From NCBI RefSeq assembly GCF_027587175.1, contig NZ_JAPCID010000053.1, positions 1 to 51,422 of the forward strand: a DNA stretch of 51,422 nucleotides, given 5' to 3'. The first letter of the stretch is position 1; the number at the start of each line of letters is the position of its first letter. Under the pieces are notes generated by a model, which worked only from the letters and a program-made list of their open reading frames with translations, was not told the origin of the DNA and did not search any database. Below, piece by piece: positions 14,824-23,151 of this stretch. The stretch is from Solirubrobacter deserti. GTDB lineage: Bacteria > Actinomycetota > Thermoleophilia > Solirubrobacterales > Solirubrobacteraceae. The position numbers and the translations under genes were made by a program.

Positions 14824-16764
14824 ATGCCCGCACCGAAGCGCAGTGAACGCCCGCGCCGGATCAGGATCGCAAAGCCGGCGCCGGTCCTCGACAACGGGCG
14901 GTACGCCGTCAAGCGCACCGTAGGCGACACGGTCGCCGTTTCCGCCGACGTCTTCCGCGACGGACACGAGAAGATCAAGGCCGTCGTGAAATACAAGGCG
15001 CCGGGCGGTCGGCGCTGGCTGGAGACGGAGATGCGCGCGGTCGACGCGCACGTCTCCGGGGTCCGCTGGGCGGCGGAGTTCACCGTCGAGACGCCCGGCA
15101 CCTGGCAGTGGACGGTGGAGGCGTGGACCGACCGCTGGGCCACCTGGCACGACGAGCTGCGCCGCAAGGTGGCCGCGGACCTCGACGAGGACCTGACGTC
15201 CGAGCTGTCCGAGGGGGTGATCTTCCTCAAGCGCGCGCTGGAGAAGGCGAAGGATGAGGCCAAGTCGAGCATCGAGTACGCGATCGGCGTCCTCGAGTCC
15301 GACGCCGAGATCCATCAGAAGTTCGACGTCGCGCTCGGCCCGGAGCTCTTCCAGGCCATGGAGGAGGCCCAGGAGCGCGAGGGCGCGGCCAGCCTCGAGA
15401 AGCCGATCGTCGTCGAGGTCGACCGGGTCCGCGCCCGCTTCTCCGCCTGGTACGAGCTGTTCCCGCGCAGCTGGGGCGGCTTCAAGGCCGTCGAGGCGAT
15501 CGTGCCCGACATCGCCGACCTCGGCTTCGACGTCCTGTACCTGCTGCCGTTCCACCCGATCGGCGTCAACAAGCGCAAGGGCCGCAACAACTCGCTCGTC
15601 GCCGGCCCGGACGACCCCGGCAGCCCGTACGCGATCGGCGGCAAGGAGGGCGGTCACTTCGCCGTCCACCCCGAGCTGGGCACCGAGCAGGACGTCCGCG
15701 ACCTGTGCGCCACCGCGCACAAGCACGGCATGGACGTCGCGCTCGACATCGCGCTCAACGCCTCCGCCGACCACCCGTGGCTCACCGAGCACCCCGAGTG
15801 GTTCCAGCAGCGCCCGGACGGCACGCTCAAGTACGCCGAGAACCCGCCCAAGCGCTACCAGGACATCTACAACTTCAACTGGGACAGCGAGGACTGGCAG
15901 TCGCTGTGGGAGGCGTGGCGCGACGTCTTCCTGCACTGGGTGGACGTGGGCATCAAGTGCTACCGCGTGGACAACCCGCACACGAAGCCGTTCGCGTTCT
16001 GGGAGTACATCATCAAGGAGGTCCACAAGGTCGACCGCGACGTGGTCTTCCTGAGCGAGGCCTTCACGCGCCGCGCCGTGATGCGCGAGCTGGCCAAGCT
16101 CGGCTTCACCCAGGGCTACACGTACTTCACGTGGAAGAACTCGCGCCACGAGATGCTCGAGTACTTCAACGAGCTCGCCTGGGGTGAGGAGAAGGAGTAC
16201 TTCCGGCCGAACTTCTTCCCGGTCACGCCGGACATCCTGCACGCCTATCTCGTGCACGGCGGGCCGCCCGCGTTCGTCACCCGCCTCGTCCTCGCCGGCA
16301 CGCTGTCGCCGAGCTACGGCATCTACTCCGGCTACGAGCACTTCGAGAACGTGCCGGTCCGTGAGGGCAGCGAGGAGTACCTGAACTCCGAGAAGTACGA
16401 GATCAAGGACCGCAAGCTCGACGGCCCGCTGTTGCCGATGATGCGCCGGCTCAACGAGATCCGGCACGAGAACGTCGCCCTGCAGCACCTGAGCAACGTC
16501 TTCTGGCTGGACGCGCAGAACGACCAGATCTTCGCCTACGCCAAGCAGGAGCCCGGGAACACGATCATCACGGTCACGAACCTGGACCCCCACAACCAGC
16601 AGTCCGGGCTGGTCACGATCCCGGCGCTCCTCGGCCTACCGCCGGTCTTCGTGGTCGAGGATCAGTTCACCGGCAACCACTACGACTGGCGGATCGGCCA
16701 GAACTACGTGGAACTGAACCCGCACGTGGTCGGGAAGCAGTTCCACCTGTTCAAGGTGCTTTAG
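14824..16764 (+). CDS. glgE: Alpha-1,4-glucan:maltose-1-phosphate maltosyltransferase
   Basis: The 646-residue GH13_3 enzyme adds maltosyl units from alpha-maltose 1-phosphate to the non-reducing end of glucan. An N-terminal beta domain (about 1-100) and helical insert precede the barrel. Diagnostic pieces are FSAWYELFPRSWGGFK, LPFHPIGVNKRKGRNN, DIALNASADHPWL, DIYNFNWDSEDW, YRVDNPHTKPF (nucleophile D383) and VVFLSEAFTRR (acid/base E412). The 11-residue offset from Streptomyces coelicolor GlgE (D394/E423) supports the assignment. The length is slightly below the family's ~660-700. The start is ATG 14824, as no other start codon fits the frame nearby. The substrate would come from TreS and Mak encoded at 18778-21839. 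The stop overlaps that of the next, convergent gene by 4 bp. Confidence 0.96.
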   Translation: MPAPKRSERPRRIRIAKPAPVLDNGRYAVKRTVGDTVAVSADVFRDGHEKIKAVVKYKAPGGRRWLETEMRAVDAHVSGVRWAAEFTVETPGTWQWTVEAWTDRWATWHDELRRKVAADLDEDLTSELSEGVIFLKRALEKAKDEAKSSIEYAIGVLESDAEIHQKFDVALGPELFQAMEEAQEREGAASLEKPIVVEVDRVRARFSAWYELFPRSWGGFKAVEAIVPDIADLGFDVLYLLPFHPIGVNKRKGRNNSLVAGPDDPGSPYAIGGKEGGHFAVHPELGTEQDVRDLCATAHKHGMDVALDIALNASADHPWLTEHPEWFQQRPDGTLKYAENPPKRYQDIYNFNWDSEDWQSLWEAWRDVFLHWVDVGIKCYRVDNPHTKPFAFWEYIIKEVHKVDRDVVFLSEAFTRRAVMRELAKLGFTQGYTYFTWKNSRHEMLEYFNELAWGEEKEYFRPNFFPVTPDILHAYLVHGGPPAFVTRLVLAGTLSPSYGIYSGYEHFENVPVREGSEEYLNSEKYEIKDRKLDGPLLPMMRRLNEIRHENVALQHLSNVFWLDAQNDQIFAYAKQEPGNTIITVTNLDPHNQQSGLVTIPALLGLPPVFVVEDQFTGNHYDWRIGQNYVELNPHVVGKQFHLFKVL

Positions 16765-18731
16765 CGCACGAGCTGTACGACGACGCGACGGTTGAGCGCG
16801 CGGCCCATCGGGGTCGCGTTGCTCGCCGCCGGCGCGGTCGCGCCCTTGGAGGCCGTCTTGAAGGTCGCCTTCACGCCGCGTGTCTTGAGGAAGGCGCAGA
16901 CGACCTTGGCCCGCTCGATCCCGAGCTTGCGGTCATAGCGCGCGCCGGAGAGCGACGGCTCGGTGTGCCCGACGCAGGTGACGCGCTTGGCGCCCTTCGC
17001 CTGCTGGGCGAGCGTGGCCAGCGAGCGCTTGGTGGCGGCGGTGAGCTTCGCGCTGTCGATCGCGAAGCGCGCCGCCACGGACGACGTGTCACCCGGGACG
17101 AGCCGCGCGCTGCGGGTCGCCTCGAACGCCGCGCCCGTGCTCGGGCGGCCGGTGATCTTCACCTGGATCGCGAGCCCGCGCGGGGAGCGGCGCAGCAGCG
17201 CGCGACCCGTGGCGTTGAGCTCGACGCGGACCTCGAGGGCGCCCGTGGCCTTGTCCGGCGCGGCCGTGCCGGTGCCGATCAGCACGACGCTCGCGGCCGT
17301 CGCGACGCCGCGGCGCGCCTCGGCGTACAGGTCGACCTTGCAGGACTTCAGGACCGTGCCCGTGACCTTGCAGCCGACGTCCACGCCACCGGCGGAAGCG
17401 GCGACCGTCGCGGTCTTGGCCGTGTCACCCGCGTCGCCGACGCTGACCGTGAACTTCGGCGGCGCGACCGGGGTCGGCGTGACGACCGGCGCGGGCGGCT
17501 CCGGCGTGGCCGTCGGGGTCGGCGCGGGCGGCTCGGGCGTGGGCGTCGGGGTCGGCGCGGGCGGCTCGGGCGTGGGGGTGGGCGCCGGCGGGGTCGGGGT
17601 CGGGGTCGGGGTGGGAGCGGCGCTGACGACGGCCGTCGCGGCGGAGTCCGCATCCACGCCGGCGGCGGTCTCGCGCAGACGGAGCGTGGAGCCGAGGTCG
17701 CCGGCGGTCGCCGTATAGGTCAGCGCGTTCGCGCCCGCGATCGGCGAGCAGTTCGCGCCCGCCCCGTCACACCGCAGCCAGGCGTAGCCGTAGCTCGTCA
17801 GCGGCGGCGCGGTCCACGTGCCGGGGGTCCCGGTCAGCGTGTGCCCGACTTCGGCCGTGCCCGCGACGCTCGGCGCGACGGTGTTGACCGGCGCGGCGGC
17901 GGAGGCCAGCGTGGACTTGATCGCCAGCTCGCGTACCTCGCCCGGATCGAGCGTGAGCGCGTGGGCGAGATCGCGGCCCCAGGTCCAGCGGACCTCGTTG
18001 TCGCTGTCAAGGGTGGCGCCGGCGAGCACGGGGATGAACGGGGTCGCGGGGGCCGAGCCGTAGTCGGCGACGTCGAGCATGTCGGGCGAGATGCCGCCCG
18101 GGAGGTTGGCCGTCCAGCTCGCGCGCAGGGTCGGTGCGCCCTGGTCGTTGTCCTCGAGGGTGAAGGTCGGGAACGTCGGGTCGAGGAAACGCGCGCCGCC
18201 CGTGCCCACCGCGCTGCCACCGGCCGGCGTGAAGACCGGCCCGTCGTCGGTGTTGAGCAGGAAGTCGATCGTGGTCCGCGCGCCCAGCTTGAGCGGCGAC
18301 CCGCCGGTGTTGGTGAGGCGCAGCGTGAAGGTCACGGACGAGTCCGCGGCGGTCGTGCCGGTGACCACCGCGTCCTGCTCGACGCCGAGCGAGTCCGCGC
18401 CGGTGACGGCGAAGCTCTGGCGCACGCCGTTCGGGATCGCCGAGACGGTGACCGCGTACGGCGAGCTCGCCTGAGCGGCGAGCACATAGTCGGCGTCGGT
18501 CGTGTATGAGTGGACCAGGTTGCGGGCGCCGTAGCCGCCGTAGGTCAGGTACTTGCCGGCTCCGTCCGGGTGGTTGGCGCCGGTGACGGCGCCGAACTGC
18601 CCGTTGGAGTTGACCTGCACCGTGTAGATGCCGTTGGTGTGGGAGTTGGCGACGGCGGCGTGCGCGGACGACGCGCCGACGAGGCTCGCGCCGGTCGCGA
18701 GCGCGATCGCGGCGAGTCGTGTAGGGGCCAT
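16761..18731 (-). CDS. Secreted surface protein with Ig-like repeat, Pro-Thr linker and OmpA-like domain
   Basis: The 656-residue protein has a signal peptide ending at AHA. Residues ~25-310 form a large beta-rich region (FTLRLTNTGGSPLKLG, PTFPTFTLEDNDQG) of unknown family. An Ig-like repeat follows (APSVAGTAEVGHTLTG, YGYAWLRCDG, LTYTATAGDLGSTLRLRE). Next comes a low-complexity Pro/Thr/Glu linker and a beta domain with two cysteines. The C-terminal ~110 residues match the OmpA-like fold: RFAIDSAKLT, VTCVGHTEPSLSGARYDRKL, IERAKVVCAFLKTRGVK and ALNRRVVVQLV. OmpA domains normally bind peptidoglycan, so the protein may be anchored to the wall. It interrupts the maltosyl gene set (glgE and treS). 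Confidence 0.82.
   Translation of the reverse strand: MAPTRLAAIALATGASLVGASSAHAAVANSHTNGIYTVQVNSNGQFGAVTGANHPDGAGKYLTYGGYGARNLVHSYTTDADYVLAAQASSPYAVTVSAIPNGVRQSFAVTGADSLGVEQDAVVTGTTAADSSVTFTLRLTNTGGSPLKLGARTTIDFLLNTDDGPVFTPAGGSAVGTGGARFLDPTFPTFTLEDNDQGAPTLRASWTANLPGGISPDMLDVADYGSAPATPFIPVLAGATLDSDNEVRWTWGRDLAHALTLDPGEVRELAIKSTLASAAAPVNTVAPSVAGTAEVGHTLTGTPGTWTAPPLTSYGYAWLRCDGAGANCSPIAGANALTYTATAGDLGSTLRLRETAAGVDADSAATAVVSAAPTPTPTPTPPAPTPTPEPPAPTPTPTPEPPAPTPTATPEPPAPVVTPTPVAPPKFTVSVGDAGDTAKTATVAASAGGVDVGCKVTGTVLKSCKVDLYAEARRGVATAASVVLIGTGTAAPDKATGALEVRVELNATGRALLRRSPRGLAIQVKITGRPSTGAAFEATRSARLVPGDTSSVAARFAIDSAKLTAATKRSLATLAQQAKGAKRVTCVGHTEPSLSGARYDRKLGIERAKVVCAFLKTRGVKATFKTASKGATAPAASNATPMGRALNRRVVVQLVR
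17488..17586 (-). repeat. 33-bp tandem repeats encoding a Pro-Thr-Glu linker
   Basis: About three copies of a 33-bp unit (starting near 17488, 17521 and 17554; the last is incomplete) encode PTPTPEPPAP-type sequence in the linker of the OmpA-domain protein. This is a low-complexity spacer rather than a mobile repeat. Confidence 0.7.
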
Positions 18732-18777
18732 GCCCCCGTACTCGGACGGACTCGTCCACCTTTGAGCTGACCGACAG

Positions 18778-20496
18778 ATGCAGGCCAGGTTTGCCAGGAT
18801 CGCGTTCGGTGCAACCGTGACCCCAGTGTCCCGTAACGATCCCGGCCAGTGGTTCGAGGCCCAGCCGCTGTGGTTCAAGACCGCGGTCTTCTACGAGATC
18901 CACACCCGCGCGTTCTTCGACGCCAACGGCGACGGTTCCGGCGACTTCCGCGGCCTGACCGAGAAGCTCGACTACCTGCAGTGGCTCGGCGTCGACTGCA
19001 TCTGGTTGCTGCCGTTCTTCCGCTCTCCGCTCAGGGACGGCGGCTACGACATCAGCGACTTCTTCCAGATCCAGCCGGACTACGGCACGGTCGACGACGT
19101 CCGTGACTTCATCGAGGCGGCGCACCAGCGCGGGATCCGCGTGATCGCCGACCTGGTGATGAACCACACGTCCTCCGACCACCCGTGGTTCCAGGAGTCG
19201 CGCTCGAGCCCGGACTCCCCCAAGCGCGACTGGTACGTGTGGTCCGACGATCCCACCCGCTACAGCGAGGCGCGGATCATCTTCACCGACACCGAGTCCT
19301 CCAACTGGAGCTGGGACGACGAGGCCGGCGCCTACTACTGGCACCGCTTCTTCTCCCATCAACCCGACCTGAACTTCGACAACCCCGAGGTGCAGGAGGC
19401 GATGCTCGAGGTCCTGCGCTTCTGGCTGGACCTGGGCATGGACGGCTTCCGCCTGGACGCCGTCCCGTATTTGTACGAGCGCGACGGCACCAACGGCGAG
19501 AACCTCCCGGAGACGCACCAGTACCTCAAGCGGGTGCGCGAGGAGGTCGACCGGCTCTACCCGGACCGCGTCCTGCTGGCCGAGGCCAACCAGTGGCCGG
19601 CCGACGTCGTCGAGTACTTCGGCGACGGCGACGAGTGCCACATGGCGTTCCACTTCCCGGTGATGCCGCGCATGTTCATGGCGGTGCGCCGCGAGGAGGC
19701 CAACCCGATCTACGAGATCCTGGCCCAGACGCCCGACATCCCGGACAACTGCCAGTGGGGGCTGTTCCTGCGCAACCACGACGAGCTCACGCTCGAGATG
19801 GTGACCGACGAGGAACGCGACTACATGTACGCGGAGTACGCCAAGGACCCGCGCATGAAGATCAACGTCGGCATCCGGCGCCGGCTCGCGCCGCTGCTCG
19901 AGGGCGGCCGCGACGAGATCGAGCTGCTGCACGCGATCCTCTTCAGCCTGCCGGGCTCGCCCGTCCTGTACTACGGCGACGAGATCATGATGGGCGACAA
20001 CGTCTATCTGGGCGACCGCGACGGCGTCCGCACTCCGATGCAGTGGAGCGGCGACCGCAACGGCGGCTTCTCGCGCGCGGACTTCGCGCAGCTCTACGCG
20101 CCCCCGCTGATGGACCCGGTGTACGGCTTCCAGGCCGTCAACGTCGAGGCCCAGATGCGCACGCCGTACTCGCTGCTGCGCTGGCTGCGGCGCTTCGTCG
20201 CCCTGCGCAAGGAGCACCCCGTCTTCGGCCTGGGCACCTACGAGCCGCTGCAGCCGTCGAACCCGAGGATCTTCGCCCACATCCGCACCTACGAGGAGGA
20301 CGTGATGCTCTGCGTCCACAACCTCGCCCGCTCGGCCCAGGCCGTGGAGCTGGACCTGTCGGCCCACAAAGGCCGCCATCCGACTGAGATCTTCGGCCGC
20401 TCGCGCTTCCCGCGCATCGGCGAGCTGCCGTACCTGCTCACGCTCGCCCCGCGCGGTTTCTATTGGTTCCAACTGGTGAAGGATGAGCCGGAATGA
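18778..20496 (+). CDS. treS: Trehalose synthase (maltose alpha-D-glucosyltransferase)
   Basis: The GH13_16 enzyme interconverts trehalose and maltose by intramolecular glucosyl transfer. From ATG 18778 it has 572 residues; a GTG at 18817 would also fit, because the conserved part begins [17 protein letters not shown]. Motifs are [50 protein letters not shown] (nucleophile D227), [10 protein letters not shown] (acid/base Glu), [13 protein letters not shown] (third Asp) and [13 protein letters not shown]. It overlaps the maltokinase gene by 4 bp (ATGA); the two are separate here, not fused as in some actinobacteria. Together they make maltose 1-phosphate for GlgE. Confidence 0.95.
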   Translation: MQARFARIAFGATVTPVSRNDPGQWFEAQPLWFKTAVFYEIHTRAFFDANGDGSGDFRGLTEKLDYLQWLGVDCIWLLPFFRSPLRDGGYDISDFFQIQPDYGTVDDVRDFIEAAHQRGIRVIADLVMNHTSSDHPWFQESRSSPDSPKRDWYVWSDDPTRYSEARIIFTDTESSNWSWDDEAGAYYWHRFFSHQPDLNFDNPEVQEAMLEVLRFWLDLGMDGFRLDAVPYLYERDGTNGENLPETHQYLKRVREEVDRLYPDRVLLAEANQWPADVVEYFGDGDECHMAFHFPVMPRMFMAVRREEANPIYEILAQTPDIPDNCQWGLFLRNHDELTLEMVTDEERDYMYAEYAKDPRMKINVGIRRRLAPLLEGGRDEIELLHAILFSLPGSPVLYYGDEIMMGDNVYLGDRDGVRTPMQWSGDRNGGFSRADFAQLYAPPLMDPVYGFQAVNVEAQMRTPYSLLRWLRRFVALRKEHPVFGLGTYEPLQPSNPRIFAHIRTYEEDVMLCVHNLARSAQAVELDLSAHKGRHPTEIFGRSRFPRIGELPYLLTLAPRGFYWFQLVKDEPE

Positions 20497-21839
20497 CCAG
20501 CGACCTCACCTTCATCGACGAACAGGTGCTCAACGACTGGGTCGTCGCCCAGCGCTGGTTCGCGTCCAAGACGCGTGAGGTGTCGGGCGTGGAGGTCGTC
20601 GACTCGGTCGCGCTGTCCGAGCAGCTCGTGCTGGCGCTGATCGAGGCGCGCTTCCCGGTCGGCACGCACGAGACCTACCAGGTGCCGCTGGCTCTACGCC
20701 CGAGCGGGGACGGCGAGCCGATCTTCGAGAAGGGCGGCCAGGCCGTCTACGACGCACTGGCGGATCCCGAGACGGGTCGCGAGCTGCTGCGGGCGATGGC
20801 GGCCAACCGTGATGCCGGCGACTTCGCCTTCCGCTGGACCGCGGACCACGCGCCCGACGACAGCTTCCACGTCCGCCCCGTCGGCGTCGAGCAGTCCAAC
20901 ACCTCGATCGTGTTCGGCGACCAGCTGATCATGAAGGCGATCCGCAGGATCGAGCCGGGCGTGAACCCCGAGCTCGAGCTGCTGCGCTTCCTCTCGGCGC
21001 GCGAGTTCCCGCACATCGCGGCGTTGCACGGCTGGTACGAGGTCGACGGCCGCCACGTGTCCGCGACGCTCGGGATCCTGCAGGAGTTCCTGGCCGGCGC
21101 GAAGGACGGCTGGGAGATGACGCTGGACGAGCTCGCGAGCGACCCGGACGGGCTGCTGGGCAAGATCGAGGCGCTCGGCGTCGTGATCGGCGAGCTGCAC
21201 AGCGCGCTCGGCTCCGACAACTCCGATCCGGACTTCGCGCCCGTCGAGCCGTCCGCGGAGTCGCTCTCGATCCTGTACGCCGACGTCGACGAGCAGATCG
21301 AGCGCGTCTTCCTCGACCTGCCCGACAGCGAGGCGACCGCCCCGATCGCGGGCCGTGGCCAGGACGTGCGCGAGAAGCTCTCGCTGCTCGCGCACGCGAC
21401 GGTCGGCGGGCGCGTGATCCGCACCCACGGCGACCTGCACCTGGGCCAGACGATGTACTCGGCGCAAGGTTGGAAGGTGCTCGACTTCGAGGGTGAGCCG
21501 GCCCGGCCGTTGCCGGAGCGGCGGCTCAAGCGCTCGCCGCTGCGCGACGTGGCGGGGATGCTGCGGTCGTTCTCCTATGCCACCGCGGGGTCCCACCTGC
21601 TGCGCGGTCGTGAGGCGCCGGCCGACTGGGAGGAACGTGCGCGTGAGCGCTTCCTGGCCGGCTACCACCGGGCCGTGGACAACAGCTTGCTGCCGCCCGG
21701 GCAGCAGGCCACGGAGCAGCTGCTGGCGGTGTTCGAGCTCGAGAAGGCCGTGTACGAGCTGCGCTACGAGCTCAACAACCGGCCGGACTGGGTCGCGATC
21801 CCGGTCGCCGGGATCGTGCGCCTGCTCGAAACCGAGTGA
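20493..21839 (+). CDS. mak: Maltokinase
   Basis: The 448-residue enzyme phosphorylates maltose with ATP to alpha-maltose 1-phosphate, the GlgE donor. It has the maltokinase N-terminal cap ([20 protein letters not shown]) and an aminoglycoside phosphotransferase-like kinase domain with [34 protein letters not shown] (catalytic Asp314) and [14 protein letters not shown] (metal-binding Asp-Phe-Glu). [17 protein letters not shown] is also characteristic. The length matches mycobacterial Mak/Pep2 (about 455). The start overlaps the treS stop. No hairpin is obvious before the ECF sigma gene. Confidence 0.95.
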   Translation: MTSDLTFIDEQVLNDWVVAQRWFASKTREVSGVEVVDSVALSEQLVLALIEARFPVGTHETYQVPLALRPSGDGEPIFEKGGQAVYDALADPETGRELLRAMAANRDAGDFAFRWTADHAPDDSFHVRPVGVEQSNTSIVFGDQLIMKAIRRIEPGVNPELELLRFLSAREFPHIAALHGWYEVDGRHVSATLGILQEFLAGAKDGWEMTLDELASDPDGLLGKIEALGVVIGELHSALGSDNSDPDFAPVEPSAESLSILYADVDEQIERVFLDLPDSEATAPIAGRGQDVREKLSLLAHATVGGRVIRTHGDLHLGQTMYSAQGWKVLDFEGEPARPLPERRLKRSPLRDVAGMLRSFSYATAGSHLLRGREAPADWEERARERFLAGYHRAVDNSLLPPGQQATEQLLAVFELEKAVYELRYELNNRPDWVAIPVAGIVRLLETE

Positions 21840-21847
21840 CACAGACG

Positions 21848-21867
21848 CTCGGCGTGCGGCATAGGGC
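21848..21867 (+). promoter_or_regulatory. Possible promoter with 12-base element shared with the PAD gene
   Basis: The 12-mer GCGGCATAGGGC at 21856-21867 lies 3 bp before the sigma factor GTG. The same 12-mer is found at 23136-23147, 4 bp before the PAD-like gene. If CATAGG is a -10 element, both genes would be leaderless. A weak -35-like GTGACA lies about 18 bp upstream of CATAGG here. Regulation by the sigma factor itself is a hypothesis. Confidence 0.35.
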
Positions 21868-21870
21868 CCT

Positions 21871-22428
21871 GTGAGCCCGACCGACGCCGAGCTGCTGCGC
21901 CGCTCCAAGCGCGACCCCGACGCCTTCGTGGCGGTCTACGACCGCTGGGCGGCGGACGTGCAGGCGTGGTTGGCGGCGCGCTGCGGCGACGCGGTGGTGG
22001 CAACCGACCTCACGGCGGAGACGTTCGCGCAGGCGCTGCGTCACGCCGGGCGCTTCCGCGACGAGACGGACGGGTCCGCCGGGCCGTGGCTGTTCGGCAT
22101 CGCGTCCAACCTCCTGCACCGCTACTGGCGGCGGCAGAAGGTCGACGTGTCCGCGCGGCGCAAGCTCGGCATGCGGCTCACGCCGTGGGTCGAGGACCAC
22201 GCCGAGGAGGTGGCGGAGCGGCTCGCGGTCGAGGGCGCCGGGCGGCTGCTGCACGCGGCGCTCAACCGGCTCCCGCCCGAGCAGCGCGAGGCGATCGCGC
22301 TGCGGGTGCTCGAAGGGCTCGGCTACGACGAGATCGCGCTGCGGCTCGCCGTCTCCGAGCAGGCCGCCCGCTCGCGCGTGTCGCGCGGCCTGAAATCGCT
22401 GCGAACCGAGATGGAGGGCCGCGTATGA
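21871..22428 (+). CDS. ECF-type RNA polymerase sigma factor
   Basis: The 185-residue protein has a region 2 domain (FVAVYDRWAADVQAWLAAR, DLTAETFAQALRHAGRF, PWLFGIASNLLHRYWRRQK) and a region 4 helix-turn-helix (LNRLPPEQREAIALRVLEG, YDEIALRLAVSEQAARSRVS). It lacks region 3, as expected of ECF sigmas. It would direct RNA polymerase to a small regulon, controlled by the membrane protein encoded immediately after it with an ATGA overlap. The start is a GTG with no strong Shine-Dalgarno sequence, so a leaderless transcript is possible. Confidence 0.92.
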   Translation: MSPTDAELLRRSKRDPDAFVAVYDRWAADVQAWLAARCGDAVVATDLTAETFAQALRHAGRFRDETDGSAGPWLFGIASNLLHRYWRRQKVDVSARRKLGMRLTPWVEDHAEEVAERLAVEGAGRLLHAALNRLPPEQREAIALRVLEGLGYDEIALRLAVSEQAARSRVSRGLKSLRTEMEGRV

Positions 22429-23132
22429 CCCCGCTCCCGCCCGAGCTCGCGCTGCTGCGCGAGGACCTGGCCGCCGCGGCCCGCCGGCGTGCGCGCCGCC
22501 GCCGCTGGCCGCGTGTCCTCGTCGTCTCGGGGTTCGTCACGCTCACGTTCGGCACGGCCGCCGTCGGCACCGGCCTCGTCGAGTCGCCCTTCTCGGGCGA
22601 CGAGCGCACCGTGACCGTCGAGGGTGAGCGCATCCCCTGCACGCGGACTGCGCGCGGGGAGCTGTGCCGGTTCCGTCCCGGCGAGGGTGTGGGCCCGGCG
22701 CAGCTCGCGCGGGCACTGCGCGCACGGGGCGCCGAGTTCGGCGTCACGGAGACCCGGAGCGCGAACGCGTACAACCGCACCGGCATCCGCGTGGGCGAGC
22801 GCCCCGCGGGCCGGGGCGGCTACCGCAGCACCGGCCCGCTGACGGTCACGATCACGGTCGACGGCGGCGCACCGGTGACGTGCGGCCGCACGGGCCCCAT
22901 CTGCCGTGCGTACCGCGAGGACACGCGGCGTGGCGACTTCCAGCCGCTGCTGCGCACCCTCGACGCGCGCCGGATCGTGATCGAGACCACGAGCCGCTGC
23001 CGGCTGGCAAAGCGCTACGAGTGTGAGGGCGCGCCCCGCGAGCGCGCGATCCGGCTCTCGCGCGACCCGCAGGCGATCCCCGAGCCGAGCACGACCTACA
23101 GCTACGCGAGATTGACCGTCACACGCCGCTGA
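22425..23132 (+). CDS. Putative membrane-anchored anti-sigma protein with Cys-rich outer domain
   Basis: The 235-residue protein has a short cytoplasmic N-terminus (LALLREDLAAAARRRARRRR), a transmembrane segment around residues 28-50, and an exported domain with six cysteines in three close groups (IPCTRTARGELCRF, TCGRTGPICRAY, CRLAKRYECEG). This suggests disulfides. I find no zinc-type anti-sigma motif, so the role is inferred from overlap with the sigma gene and from layout. The exported domain may sense an extracellular signal. It ends 19 bp before the PAD-like gene. Confidence 0.65.
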   Translation: MTPLPPELALLREDLAAAARRRARRRRWPRVLVVSGFVTLTFGTAAVGTGLVESPFSGDERTVTVEGERIPCTRTARGELCRFRPGEGVGPAQLARALRARGAEFGVTETRSANAYNRTGIRVGERPAGRGGYRSTGPLTVTITVDGGAPVTCGRTGPICRAYREDTRRGDFQPLLRTLDARRIVIETTSRCRLAKRYECEGAPRERAIRLSRDPQAIPEPSTTYSYARLTVTRR

Positions 23133-23135
23133 GCC

Positions 23136-23147
23136 GCGGCATAGGGC
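23136..23147 (+). promoter_or_regulatory. Copy of the 12-base upstream element before the PAD-like gene
   Basis: GCGGCATAGGGC here is identical to 21856-21867 upstream of the ECF sigma gene, and the spacing to the start codon is 4 bp versus 3 bp. It may be part of a -10 region. Upstream TTGACC (near 23112) does not have ideal spacing to it. Confidence 0.35.
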
Positions 23148-23151
23148 AGCG

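Noticed and set aside
20493-20496. TreS-maltokinase fusion
   Set aside because: Each gene has its own start and stop with an ATGA overlap, so these are two proteins.
21856-21867. Shared 12-mer as a classical ECF promoter
   Set aside because: A clear GGAAC-type -35 box is not seen at either site, so I report it only as a shared element.
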